28,719 bases of DNA from positions 1 to 28,719 of the forward strand of contig JAWXCJ010000250.1 of the NCBI GenBank assembly GCA_034408875.1. The letters are read 5' to 3'. The translations under genes and the position numbers were made by a program. This DNA comes from JANNHK01 sp034408875 (GTDB lineage Bacteria; Actinomycetota; Acidimicrobiia; IMCC26256; PALSA-610). Below, piece by piece: positions 1 to 6,539 of the stretch; positions within the stretch are counted from its first letter, which is position 1; each line of letters starts with the position of its first letter. Below the pieces are notes generated by a model that worked only from the letters and a program-made list of their open reading frames with translations, made no database searches and was not told where the DNA came from.

Positions 1-102
1 ACGACCACGACGACGCCGGGTCCGACGACCACGACGACGCCGGGTCCGACGACCACGACGACGCCGGGTCCGACGACCACGACGACCACGACGACCACGA
101 CC
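1..102 (+). repeat. 24-base tandem repeat coding for Thr-rich (TTTTTPGP) units
   Basis: Three back-to-back 24-base units fill 1-72, followed by a partial unit that degenerates into acgacc copies up to about 102. In frame 1 each unit reads TTTTTPGP, so the repeat is part of the coding sequence of the surface protein that enters from the left edge. It forms the extracellular stalk before the sorting signal. Copy number upstream of the window is unknown. Confidence 0.85.
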
Positions 103-333
103 GGCTCGTTCGCGTCGACTTCGACGACTGCGTCGGGTGTGTCGTCGTCGGGTTCGTCTGCGCCGGGTTCGTCGACCTCGGGTTCGTTCACTACGACGTC
201 CGACACCGGTGGCGGTGGTTCGCCGCTGCCGACGACGGGTGCCGGGCTGACGTACGCGGCCGTCGGGCTCGCGCTGATCTACGTCGGCCGGGTGCTGTAT
301 CTGCTGAGTCGGCGGTCGGTGACAGAGTCGTGA
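1..333 (+). CDS. LPXTG-anchored surface protein, C-terminal part
   Basis: Frame 1 is open from the first base and ends with TGA at 331-333, so this is the C-terminus of a longer gene that starts outside the window. The visible 110 residues are a Thr/Pro/Gly/Ser-rich stalk followed by a Gly-rich stretch and a textbook sorting signal: LPTTG at 226-240, a hydrophobic segment, then a short tail with RR. In Gram-positive bacteria a sortase cleaves between T and G of LPXTG and links the protein to the envelope; that is family knowledge. The stop overlaps the start of the next gene, a sortase-fold protein, by four bases (GTGA), which suggests translational coupling. The ectodomain function is not visible; PstB two genes downstream makes a phosphate-operon product plausible, but this is inference. 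Confidence 0.85.
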   Translation, partial: TTTTTPGPTTTTTPGPTTTTTPGPTTTTTTTTTTGSFASTSTTASGVSSSGSSAPGSSTSGSFTTTSDTGGGGSPLPTTGAGLTYAAVGLALIYVGRVLYLLSRRSVTES

Positions 334-1313
334 CCACGGCGACCCTGAGCCAGGAGCGGCCCCCGGACGCGTCCCTCGCGGACGCGCCCACTGCGGACGC
401 GCCCACTGCGGACGCGCCCCGTGCGGGCGCGCCGGTCGGGGTCGGCCGGAAGCGACCGCCGCCCCTCGGCCCCGGCCCGTACCTCGTCCGAACGGTCCTC
501 GTGCTCGTCTTCGTGCTCGCGGCGGCCGTCGTCGTCCATCTCGCGCTCGTGAGCTCGCTCCAGCAGCGATCCGCGCAGCAGCGACTCCTCGACCAATTCC
601 GTTTGCAGCTCGCCGAGGGCACCGCGCCGGTCGGCCCGACCGATGCCGACGGTGACGTACTTCCCGTCGGAACGCCCGTGGCCTACCTCGAGGTTCCCGG
701 CATCGGCGTCAAGCAGGTCGTCGTCTCCGGCACGTCGAGTGGCGCGCTGTTCGCCGGCCCCGGGCACCGGCGCGACAGCGTGCTGCCCGGCCAGGCCGGA
801 GTGAGCGTGATCATGGGCCGCAACGCCACGTACGGCGCGCCGTTCGCCGGCATCGACGGTCTCGAGCGGGGTGACCGCATCACGATCACGACCGGTCAGG
901 GCGAGTTCACGTACCGCGTGCTCGGCGTGCGCCGGCCGGGCGATCCGATCCCGGCGCCGCCGGCCGACGACGAGAGCCGCCTCGTCCTCACCACCGCCGA
1001 CGGAGCCCCGTACCTCCCGAGCGGCGTGGTTCGTGTCGACGCGGAGATGGAGGGCGATGCCGCTCGCGGCCCCGGCCGGTTGTTCCCCGCGGAAGCCCTC
1101 CCGCTCGCCGAGCGCACCATGGCCGGAGACACCGGTCAGCTGTGGGCGCTGGCGTTCTGGCTCCAGGCCCTTGTCCTGGTAGCCGTCGGGGCCGTGTGGT
1201 CGTGGCACCGGTGGGGGCACCCGCAAGCGTGGGTCGCGTTCCTCCCGCCGTTGCTCCTCTTGGGGATCGGTACCGCCAACCAGGCGGCGCGCCTGCTGCC
1301 CAACCTGTTGTAG
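330..1313 (+). CDS. Catalytically degenerate sortase-like membrane protein
   Basis: A 327-residue protein starting at GTG 330. It has an N-terminal ADAPT-type repeat (residues 14-35), a membrane segment at about 52-74, a sortase-like beta-barrel at about 110-240, and two more hydrophobic segments at about 271-290 and 301-325. The sortase match rests on YLEVPGIGV, AGPGH, TYGAPF followed by GDRI, and LVLTT. In active class E-like sortases the segment before TYGAPF reads GHRT and the barrel ends TTC. Here they read GRNA (His to Arg164) and TTA (Cys to Ala223), and the usual catalytic Arg position appears to be Gly232. The whole protein contains no cysteine, so transpeptidation by the known mechanism is impossible. 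It could bind the LPTTG protein, act as a scaffold, or be an envelope component of a phosphate system; these roles are inferred from its neighbours only. Confidence 0.75.
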   Translation: MTTATLSQERPPDASLADAPTADAPTADAPRAGAPVGVGRKRPPPLGPGPYLVRTVLVLVFVLAAAVVVHLALVSSLQQRSAQQRLLDQFRLQLAEGTAPVGPTDADGDVLPVGTPVAYLEVPGIGVKQVVVSGTSSGALFAGPGHRRDSVLPGQAGVSVIMGRNATYGAPFAGIDGLERGDRITITTGQGEFTYRVLGVRRPGDPIPAPPADDESRLVLTTADGAPYLPSGVVRVDAEMEGDAARGPGRLFPAEALPLAERTMAGDTGQLWALAFWLQALVLVAVGAVWSWHRWGHPQAWVAFLPPLLLLGIGTANQAARLLPNLL

Positions 1314-1329
1314 TCCGCGAAGGGACCTG

Positions 1330-2319
1330 ATGAGACTCATGAACAACGACGACGCGCACTCCGGTGCGAAACTTGCTCGGCGCCCGCATAAGACCGACCG
1401 GCACGACGGCACCTCGGTGGTCGAAGCCACGCTCGTCGACCTGACGGCGGAAGCGGCGGACGTCTTGCCGCCGGCGCCGGTCACCCCGTCTGCCGCCGAC
1501 GAACCGACCCTGGTCGATCTACCGCCCTCCGCCGAGGCCGGAGCGCTCGCCGGACTCGAGGCACGCGCCGTGTCCGCCTGGTTCGGCACCCACCACGTCC
1601 TCGACCGGGTCTCGTTGTTCATGGAACCCGGCCGGGTCACGGCGCTGATCGGGCCGTCGGGGTGTGGGAAGTCGACCTTCCTGCGGATCCTCAACCGGAT
1701 GCACGAGATGATTCCGTCGGCGTCGCTCGCCGGGGAGGTGCTGCTCGACGGCAGCGACATCTACGACTCGCAGCGGCGGGTCACCGACGCCCGACTCCAG
1801 ATCGGCATGGTGTTCCAGAAGCCCAACCCGTTCCCGGCGATGTCCATCTACGACAACGTGGTGGCGAGCTTCCGACTCACCGGCAAGAAGGTGTCGAGGA
1901 GCGAGCGGGACGCGGTCGTCGAGGCGACGTTACGCAAGGCGGGCCTCTGGAACGAGGTCAGAGACCGGCTGCGCCAGCCCGGAGGCGGGCTGTCGGGCGG
2001 GCAGCAGCAGCGGCTCTGCATCGCCCGGGCGCTGGCGATCCGGCCGCGGGTGCTGCTCATGGACGAGCCGTGCTCGGCCCTCGACCCGACCTCGACCAGA
2101 CGGATCGAGGAGACGCTCGGAGAGCTTGCCGACGAGGTGACGATCGTGATCGTCACCCACAACATGCAACAGGCCGCCCGCGTCTCGCACAAGTGCGCGT
2201 TCTTCCTCGCCGAGCAGGGAACTCCGGGAGTGATCGTCGAGTACGGCCCGACCGAGGCGATGTTCGGCGCGCCCCAGGACCCGCGTACGAGCGACTACGT
2301 CGAGGGCCGCTTCGGCTAG
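1330..2319 (+). CDS. pstB: Phosphate ABC transporter ATPase PstB with an N-terminal extension
   Basis: PstB powers high-affinity phosphate import through PstCA and interacts with phosphate signalling. The 329-residue protein has Walker A GPSGCGKS (108-115), the PstB-typical VFQKPNPFP (161-169), signature LSGGQQQR (221-228), Walker B with MDEP (244-247) and switch His277 in VTHNM. PstB is usually about 250-280 residues; this one carries about 70 extra N-terminal residues, polar and Pro/Ala-rich, with TLVDL occurring twice (34-38 and 60-64). The ATG at 1330 follows GAAGGGA (1319-1325), which supports the long form. It lies 16 bases after the pseudo-sortase gene, so it is likely co-transcribed. 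pstS, pstC and pstA are not in the window and may lie to the left. Confidence 0.92.
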   Translation: MRLMNNDDAHSGAKLARRPHKTDRHDGTSVVEATLVDLTAEAADVLPPAPVTPSAADEPTLVDLPPSAEAGALAGLEARAVSAWFGTHHVLDRVSLFMEPGRVTALIGPSGCGKSTFLRILNRMHEMIPSASLAGEVLLDGSDIYDSQRRVTDARLQIGMVFQKPNPFPAMSIYDNVVASFRLTGKKVSRSERDAVVEATLRKAGLWNEVRDRLRQPGGGLSGGQQQRLCIARALAIRPRVLLMDEPCSALDPTSTRRIEETLGELADEVTIVIVTHNMQQAARVSHKCAFFLAEQGTPGVIVEYGPTEAMFGAPQDPRTSDYVEGRFG

Positions 2320-2376
2320 TGACGGGGCGATCCACAACCTCGTGTTCATCTCCGACCCATCGACGACCATAGATGT

Positions 2377-2392
2377 ATCGACTATTGTCGAT
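2377..2392. promoter_or_regulatory. Candidate ArsR operator upstream of the aquaporin-arsC genes
   Basis: ATCGACTATTGTCGAT has perfect 6-base arms round a 4-base centre and lies 34 bases before the aquaporin start. The same pattern, ATYGAC-N4-GTCRAT, recurs twice in the arsR/arsI divergent promoter (3917 and 3953). Three copies at the promoters of one arsenic cassette point to a shared ArsR operator. Confidence 0.75.
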
Positions 2393-2426
2393 GTGATGGG
2401 ATCGGACGCGGCGCGCGGCGGCTGAG

Positions 2427-3137
2427 GTGGGCCGCGACCTGGCCCGCAAGCTGACGGCCGAGGCGCTCGGGACGGGCATGCTCGTCGCGATCGTCGTCGG
2501 CTCGGGCATTCACGCGCAGCGGCTGTCACCCGACGACGTCGGCTTGCAGCTCTTCGAGAACGCGGCGGCGACCGCGGCCGGGCTGGTTGCGCTCATTCTC
2601 GCGTTCGGCGCGGTCTCGGGTGCGCACTTCAACCCGATCGTGACGCTCGCCGATCGGTTGTTCGGCGGTATGGGCAACCGCGAGGCGGGGCTCTATATGG
2701 GCGCGCAGATCGTCGGCGGATGCCTCGGTGCGATCGCGGCCAACCTGATGTTCGATCTTTCCGCGGTCTCGTGGTCGACGCACACGCGGTCGTCGGGCGC
2801 GCTCTGGTTCGCGGAAGTCGTCGCCGCGTTCGGCCTCGTGCTCGTCATCCTCGGTGTCGTGCGGGCGGGACGCGCCGACGCCGCGCCGTTCGCGGTCGCG
2901 GGATACATCGCGGCCGCGTACTGGTTCACGTCGTCGACGTCGTTCGCGAACCCGGCAGTGACGATCGCGCGTTCGCTGACCGACACGTTCGCGGGCATCC
3001 GCCCCGCGTCGGTACCGGCGTTTGTCGGCGCCCAGTTCGTCGGCGGCGTGCTCGCGGTTGCGCTCGCCCGATTCCTGTTCCCGAGCGTTCCTGCCGACGA
3101 GATCGTCGTCCCCCACGAACATTCCGATTCCGCGTGA
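2427..3137 (+). CDS. aqpS: Aquaporin-type channel of an arsenic operon (AqpS-like)
   Basis: A 236-residue major intrinsic protein with six hydrophobic segments and the two half-helix motifs: NPI at 69-71 (in AHFNPIVTLAD) and NPA at 175-177 (in FANPAVTIAR). The residue after the second NPA is Val rather than the Arg that normally narrows the selectivity filter, which fits a wider pore. Family knowledge: AqpS in the Sinorhizobium meliloti ars operon lets arsenite, made from arsenate by ArsC, leave the cell down its gradient. arsC follows 14 bases downstream, and an ArsR-type palindrome lies upstream, so the same role is likely. The GTG start at 2427 has only a weak ribosome site; no better in-frame start is seen. 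A general glycerol/water channel is the alternative. Confidence 0.85.
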   Translation: MGRDLARKLTAEALGTGMLVAIVVGSGIHAQRLSPDDVGLQLFENAAATAAGLVALILAFGAVSGAHFNPIVTLADRLFGGMGNREAGLYMGAQIVGGCLGAIAANLMFDLSAVSWSTHTRSSGALWFAEVVAAFGLVLVILGVVRAGRADAAPFAVAGYIAAAYWFTSSTSFANPAVTIARSLTDTFAGIRPASVPAFVGAQFVGGVLAVALARFLFPSVPADEIVVPHEHSDSA

Positions 3138-3151
3138 CCCAGGAGGCAACC

Positions 3152-3553
3152 GTGCCGAATGTCTTGTTCCTCTGCGTGCACAACGCGGGCCGGTCGCAGA
3201 TGGCGCTCGGGTGGTTCAACCACCTCGCGTCGGGTCGGGCGGTCGCGTGGTCAGGGGGGAGCGAACCCGCCGATCACGTCAACCCCGCCGCGGTCGCGGC
3301 GATGGCCGAAGTCGGCATCGACATCACCGGCGAGTACCCGAAGCGGTGGACCGACGAGATCGTGTCGGCCGCCGACGTCGTGATCACGATGGGGTGCGGC
3401 GACACCTGCCCGTTCTATCCCGGCACGCGGTACGAAGACTGGGACCTCGAAGACCCCGCGGGCCAAGGCGTCGACGCGGTGCGGCCGATCCGCGACGAGA
3501 TCGAACGGCGCGTGCGCGGGCTGCTCGCGAGCCTCGACGTATCCGTCGGCTAG
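3152..3553 (+). CDS. arsC: Arsenate reductase, low-molecular-weight phosphatase fold
   Basis: The enzyme reduces arsenate to arsenite using thiols. The GTG at 3152 follows AGGAGG (3141-3146) with five bases spacing and gives 133 residues, the usual size. The N-terminus has the C-X5-R phosphate loop (C8 VHNAG R14 S), and a second pair, C82 and C86, lies in MGCGDTCP, followed by YEDWDLEDPAG with the general-acid aspartate region. The first Cys attacks arsenate, and the others or a small thiol (thioredoxin or mycothiol) resolve the intermediate; which partner is used cannot be read from sequence. It follows the aquaporin gene in one transcription unit. Its stop overlaps the convergent arsR stop by four bases. 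Confidence 0.92.
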   Translation: MPNVLFLCVHNAGRSQMALGWFNHLASGRAVAWSGGSEPADHVNPAAVAAMAEVGIDITGEYPKRWTDEIVSAADVVITMGCGDTCPFYPGTRYEDWDLEDPAGQGVDAVRPIRDEIERRVRGLLASLDVSVG

Positions 3554-3897
3554 GAGAGCACCGCGCGCACGGCGGCGAGGCGCTCGGGCACGATTGTCCA
3601 GAACATCCAGCGGCCGCGCTTCTCGCCGGTGATGAGGCCGGCTTCGGCGAGCGCCTTCGTGTGGTGGCTGATCGTCGGCTGCGACTTCCCGATCGGTGCT
3701 TCGAGGTCGCACGAGCACACTTCGCCGCCCGTGGCGACGAGGCTGAGGATGCGCAGCCGCACCGGGTCCGAGAGCGCTGCGAACACGCGGGCCAGGTCGA
3801 CCGCGTCGGCCTCGGCGAGGGGTTCGGCCAGCAGCGGCGCACAGCACGCGACCGGGTCGGCGGCGCCTTTCTTGCGGTCGATCGATGTGGTGGCCAC
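3550..3897 (-). CDS. arsR: ArsR-family arsenic-responsive repressor
   Basis: A winged-helix repressor of the ArsR/SmtB family. The core reads ARVFAALSDPVRLRIL, then a recognition helix round SQPTISHHTKALAEAGLI, then a GRWMFW wing. Candidate As(III) ligands are the vicinal pair C18-C19 and the CSC pair C61/C63; N-terminal CC plus a Cys in the CxCDL region resembles the Corynebacterium glutamicum ArsR site. I place the start at GTG 3897 because GGAGGT (3910-3905, minus strand) sits seven bases upstream. An ATG at 3924 would add nine residues but lies inside the operator and has no ribosome site. The gene is divergent from the ArsI-like gene and convergent with arsC. The palindromes at 3917 and 3953 suggest autoregulation. 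Confidence 0.92.
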   Translation of the reverse strand: MATTSIDRKKGAADPVACCAPLLAEPLAEADAVDLARVFAALSDPVRLRILSLVATGGEVCSCDLEAPIGKSQPTISHHTKALAEAGLITGEKRGRWMFWTIVPERLAAVRAVLS

Positions 3898-3916
3898 GGC
3901 TGGTACCTCCGTATAT

Positions 3917-3932
3917 ATTGACATCGGTCGAT
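3917..3932. promoter_or_regulatory. Candidate ArsR operator on the arsR side
   Basis: ATTGACATCGGTCGAT matches the pattern ATYGAC-N4-GTCRAT. It lies just upstream of the arsR ribosome site (3905-3910), as expected for autoregulation. Confidence 0.75.
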
Positions 3933-3952
3933 GGATTCGCGAGGATCAATAC

Positions 3953-3968
3953 ATCGACCATCGTCAAT
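3953..3968. promoter_or_regulatory. Candidate ArsR operator on the arsI side
   Basis: ATCGACCATCGTCAAT matches the same pattern, 20 bases from the 3917 copy and 19 bases before the ArsI-like start. The two sites together span the divergent promoter region. Confidence 0.75.
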
Positions 3969-3987
3969 ATAGCGAGAGGCACCCCTC

Positions 3988-4440
3988 ATGTCACGTGTAC
4001 AGCTGGCGCTCAACGTTCCTGCGCTCGACACCGCCGTTGCCTTCTACTCGAAGCTCTTCGCGACCGAACCGCACAAGGTCCGGCCCGGCTACGCGAACTT
4101 CGAGATCGCCGACCCGCCCCTGAAGCTCGTGCTGTTCGAGGCCCCCGGAGCCGAGCACCGCCTCAACCACCTGGGCGTCGAGGTCGTCTCCCCCGAGGAA
4201 GTCGCCGCCCACCAGGCCCGGCTCACGGGCGAGGGGCTCGCTCCCGTCGAGGAGAACGGCACCTGTTGCTTCGCCACCCAGGACAAGGTCTGGGTCGACG
4301 GCCCCGACGGCGCCTGGGAGATTTACACCGTTCTCGCCGACGCCGAGCCGTTCGGCCGGCCGTCCGACCACACGGCGACGGATGGGGACCCGCTCTGCTG
4401 CGCCTCGACGCCCGAATCGGCCGCCCGCTGCGGCGGGTAG
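3988..4440 (+). CDS. arsI: ArsI/CadI-like vicinal-oxygen-chelate dioxygenase
   Basis: A 150-residue glyoxalase/bleomycin-resistance fold protein of the ArsI/CadI group. Family knowledge: ArsI is an Fe(II) dioxygenase that breaks the C-As bond of trivalent organoarsenicals; mycobacterial CadI is a metal-induced relative. Visible features are MSRVQLALNV at the start, the metal His61 in LNHLGVEV, the vicinal Cys93-Cys94 in NGTCCFATQDKVWV that bind the arsenical, and Glu111 in WEIYTV. The first metal ligand, His5 in characterised ArsI, is Gln5 here, so activity may differ. A Cys-rich tail (C137, C138, C148) is extra. The ATG at 3988 follows GAGAGG (3974-3979). The gene is divergent from arsR and has an operator 19 bases upstream. 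Confidence 0.85.
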   Translation: MSRVQLALNVPALDTAVAFYSKLFATEPHKVRPGYANFEIADPPLKLVLFEAPGAEHRLNHLGVEVVSPEEVAAHQARLTGEGLAPVEENGTCCFATQDKVWVDGPDGAWEIYTVLADAEPFGRPSDHTATDGDPLCCASTPESAARCGG

Positions 4441-4447
4441 CCACTTC

Positions 4448-5020
4448 TTACGCGACGACGACCGCAGTCTCGTTATCGGCGATGAGCTGCGTGATCGTCT
4501 TGATGACGGGTTCGAGGTTGGTGCCGTCGAGGGCGTGGTCGATGCGGTCGCGGGCGTGCCCACGAGTCTTGCGATCGGGGGCCACGATCTCGAGCAGGTG
4601 CGCGGGGCCGGTGCAGGCGAGCACGAGGGCAATCTCGGGGTCGAGGTCGTGGGTCCCCGCCGCGGCGGCGCGGTAGCGGTCGACGAGCACGACCCGGGTG
4701 CGGATGTCCTTGGCGTCGAGATCGGTGGTCACGTAGTCCCACGTTCCCTTGCCGGTCTCGTGCTGGAGTCCGCGGCTCATGTGCGAGAGGACCGCCTTCA
4801 GCTTCGGGCCCTTCTCCTTGATGATGTCGTCCACCGCGTTCGGCGGGTCGGCGGCCCCGGGAACGACGCCTTTTGCCGTCAACTTGGCCCGCCCGTCGAG
4901 CACCGCGTGGGCCACCAGCAAGCCGGCGAGGCAGGCATTCAGCTCGGCGCGGGTGCCGAGCCGGTGCTTGTCCTGCCCCGGCTTCATCGCGAGCAGGGCC
5001 AGTTCCTGAGCAGGGGTCAT
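4448..5020 (-). CDS. GPP34 (GOLPH3-like) family protein
   Basis: A 190-residue, mostly helical soluble protein. It looks like the GPP34 family found widely in actinobacteria: an N-terminal MTPAQELALLAM helix, the hydrophobic AELNACLAGLLVAHAVLDGR segment, and a later DLDPEIALVLACTGPAHLL helix followed by a basic stretch (DRKTRGHARDRI). Eukaryotic GOLPH3/Vps74 bind phosphoinositides and sort Golgi glycosyltransferases. What bacterial members do is not established, so no function is assigned. Start ATG at 5020 is the first one that removes an unlikely basic/Pro-rich extension reading through the suf promoter; no clear ribosome site is seen. It converges with the ArsI-like gene (7-base gap) and is divergent from sufB. 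Confidence 0.7.
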   Translation of the reverse strand: MTPAQELALLAMKPGQDKHRLGTRAELNACLAGLLVAHAVLDGRAKLTAKGVVPGAADPPNAVDDIIKEKGPKLKAVLSHMSRGLQHETGKGTWDYVTTDLDAKDIRTRVVLVDRYRAAAAGTHDLDPEIALVLACTGPAHLLEIVAPDRKTRGHARDRIDHALDGTNLEPVIKTITQLIADNETAVVVA

Positions 5021-5072
5021 ACGGGCGACTGTAGGAGGCGCAGCGGGCGTTGCCGCCGGTCCTGGGTAATTG

Positions 5073-5090
5073 TTACTATGGCCGTAGTGT
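5073..5090. promoter_or_regulatory. Candidate Fe-S regulator operator of the sufB operon
   Basis: TTACTATGGCCGTAGTGT contains a near-palindrome, ACTA-TGGCCG-TAGT, followed by TTTATTAC. It lies 48 bases before sufB. Read on the minus strand, the promoter of the second suf cluster (17536-17553) has ACTACGGACGTAGTGTT then ATTAC, which is almost the same. A SufR-type or other Fe-S-sensing repressor is the natural candidate; no such gene is in the window. Confidence 0.6.
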
Positions 5091-5138
5091 TTATTACCCG
5101 GCGGGGGCATCACTTCCCGCCCGAGGAGGCGTTTCGCG

Positions 5139-6539
5139 ATGGCGGTATCCGGCATCGATCTCGGTAAGTACAAGCTCGGCTGGCACGACACCGAGTCGTA
5201 CGTCTACGAGCCCAAGAAGGGCGTCAACGAAGACGTCGTGCGCGAGATCTCGCACCGCAAGTCCGAGCCGGAGTGGATGACGAAGTTCCGCCTCAACGCG
5301 CTCAAGCGCTTCGAGCGCAAGCCCATGCTCGAGTGGTTCGCGAAGAACATGCCCGACATCGACTTCGACGACATCTACTACTACCTCAAGCCCACCGAAG
5401 GTGTCGTCTCCGACTGGGACATGCTCCCCGAGGAGATGAAGAACACCTACGAGAAGCTCGGCATCCCCGAAGCCGAGCGCAAGTACCTCGCGGGCGTGAC
5501 GAGTCAATACGATTCAGAAGTCGTTTACCACAAGAACCGCGACGACCTTGAGGCCAAGGGCATCCTCTTCACGAGCATGGACCAGGCGCTCATCGACTAC
5601 CCGGAGCTCGTGCAGAAGTACTTCGGCAAGGTCATTCCGCCGGGCGACAACAAGTTCGCCGCGCTGAACTCCGCAGTTTGGAGCGGTGGGAGTTTTATTT
5701 ATGTGCCGCCGGGTGTGCACGTCGACATGCCGCTCCAGGCCTACTTCCGTATCAACGCGGAGAACGCGGGCCAGTTCGAGCGCACGCTGATCATCGCCGA
5801 CGAAGGCGCGTCCGTTCACTACGTCGAGGGTTGCTCGGCGCCGGTGTACTCGACCGACTCCCTGCACTCGGCCGTGGTCGAACTGATCGCCGAACCGGGT
5901 GCGCGCATTCGCTACACGACGATTCAGAACTGGTCGCCGAACGTGTACAACCTCGTGACGAAGCGCGCGATCGCCAAGACCGAAGCGACCGTCGAGTGGA
6001 TCGACGGCAACCTCGGCTCGAAGCTCACGATGAAGTACCCGGCCGTGGTGATGACCGGCCCGAAGGCGCACGGCGAAGTGCTGTCGGTCGCGTACGCGGG
6101 TCCGGGCCAGCACCAGGACGCGGGCGCGAAGATGACGCACGCCGCGCCGGAGACGACGTCGATCATCGACTCGAAGTCGATCAGCAAGGACGGCGGCCGC
6201 ACCACGTACCGCGGGCTCGTGCGGGTCGAAGAGGGCGCGACCAACGTCAAGGCGCACGTGCGCTGCGACGCGCTGATCCTCGACGAGGACTCGCGCTCCG
6301 ACACGTACCCGTACATGGAGATCATGGAGAAGGACGCGCGCATCGGCCACGAGGCGACGGTCTCGAAGGTCGGCGACGACCAGCTCTTCTACCTCCAGAG
6401 CCGCGGCCTCACCGAGCAGCAGGCGACCGCGATGATCGTGAACGGGTTCATCGAGCCGATCGTGAAGACGCTGCCGATGGAATACGCCGTCGAGCTCTCG
6501 CGCCTGATCGAGCTCAACATGGAGGGCGCAGTCGGGTAA
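5139..6539 (+). CDS. sufB: Fe-S cluster assembly scaffold SufB
   Basis: SufB with SufD and the ATPase SufC forms the SufBCD complex on which new Fe-S clusters are built. The 466-residue product has the expected length. Visible family features are KPTEGVVSDWDMLPEE near residue 84, SGGSFIYVPPGVHVDMPLQ (182-200), YVEGCSAP with Cys232, the HVRCDALILDEDSRSDT block with Cys376, and IGHEAT with Glu405. These match the conserved cysteines and the cluster-assembly region of other SufB proteins. The ATG at 5139 follows GAGGAGG (5123-5129). It is the first gene of sufB-sufD-Rieske-sufC; its stop TAATG overlaps the sufD start by one base. Confidence 0.97.
   Translation: MAVSGIDLGKYKLGWHDTESYVYEPKKGVNEDVVREISHRKSEPEWMTKFRLNALKRFERKPMLEWFAKNMPDIDFDDIYYYLKPTEGVVSDWDMLPEEMKNTYEKLGIPEAERKYLAGVTSQYDSEVVYHKNRDDLEAKGILFTSMDQALIDYPELVQKYFGKVIPPGDNKFAALNSAVWSGGSFIYVPPGVHVDMPLQAYFRINAENAGQFERTLIIADEGASVHYVEGCSAPVYSTDSLHSAVVELIAEPGARIRYTTIQNWSPNVYNLVTKRAIAKTEATVEWIDGNLGSKLTMKYPAVVMTGPKAHGEVLSVAYAGPGQHQDAGAKMTHAAPETTSIIDSKSISKDGGRTTYRGLVRVEEGATNVKAHVRCDALILDEDSRSDTYPYMEIMEKDARIGHEATVSKVGDDQLFYLQSRGLTEQQATAMIVNGFIEPIVKTLPMEYAVELSRLIELNMEGAVG

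Noticed and set aside
1..102. Short regular repeats that might suggest a CRISPR array
   Set aside because: The units are adjacent with no spacers and stay in frame, coding for a Thr/Pro stalk that continues into an LPTTG protein.
279..1760. A 493-residue open frame on the minus strand
   Set aside because: It is antisense to the pseudo-sortase and pstB genes, is rich in Arg/Gly/Ala and matches no family; high GC makes such shadow frames common.
3898..3924. ATG start for ArsR at 3924
   Set aside because: It lies within the operator and has no ribosome site, while GTG 3897 has GGAGGT seven bases upstream.
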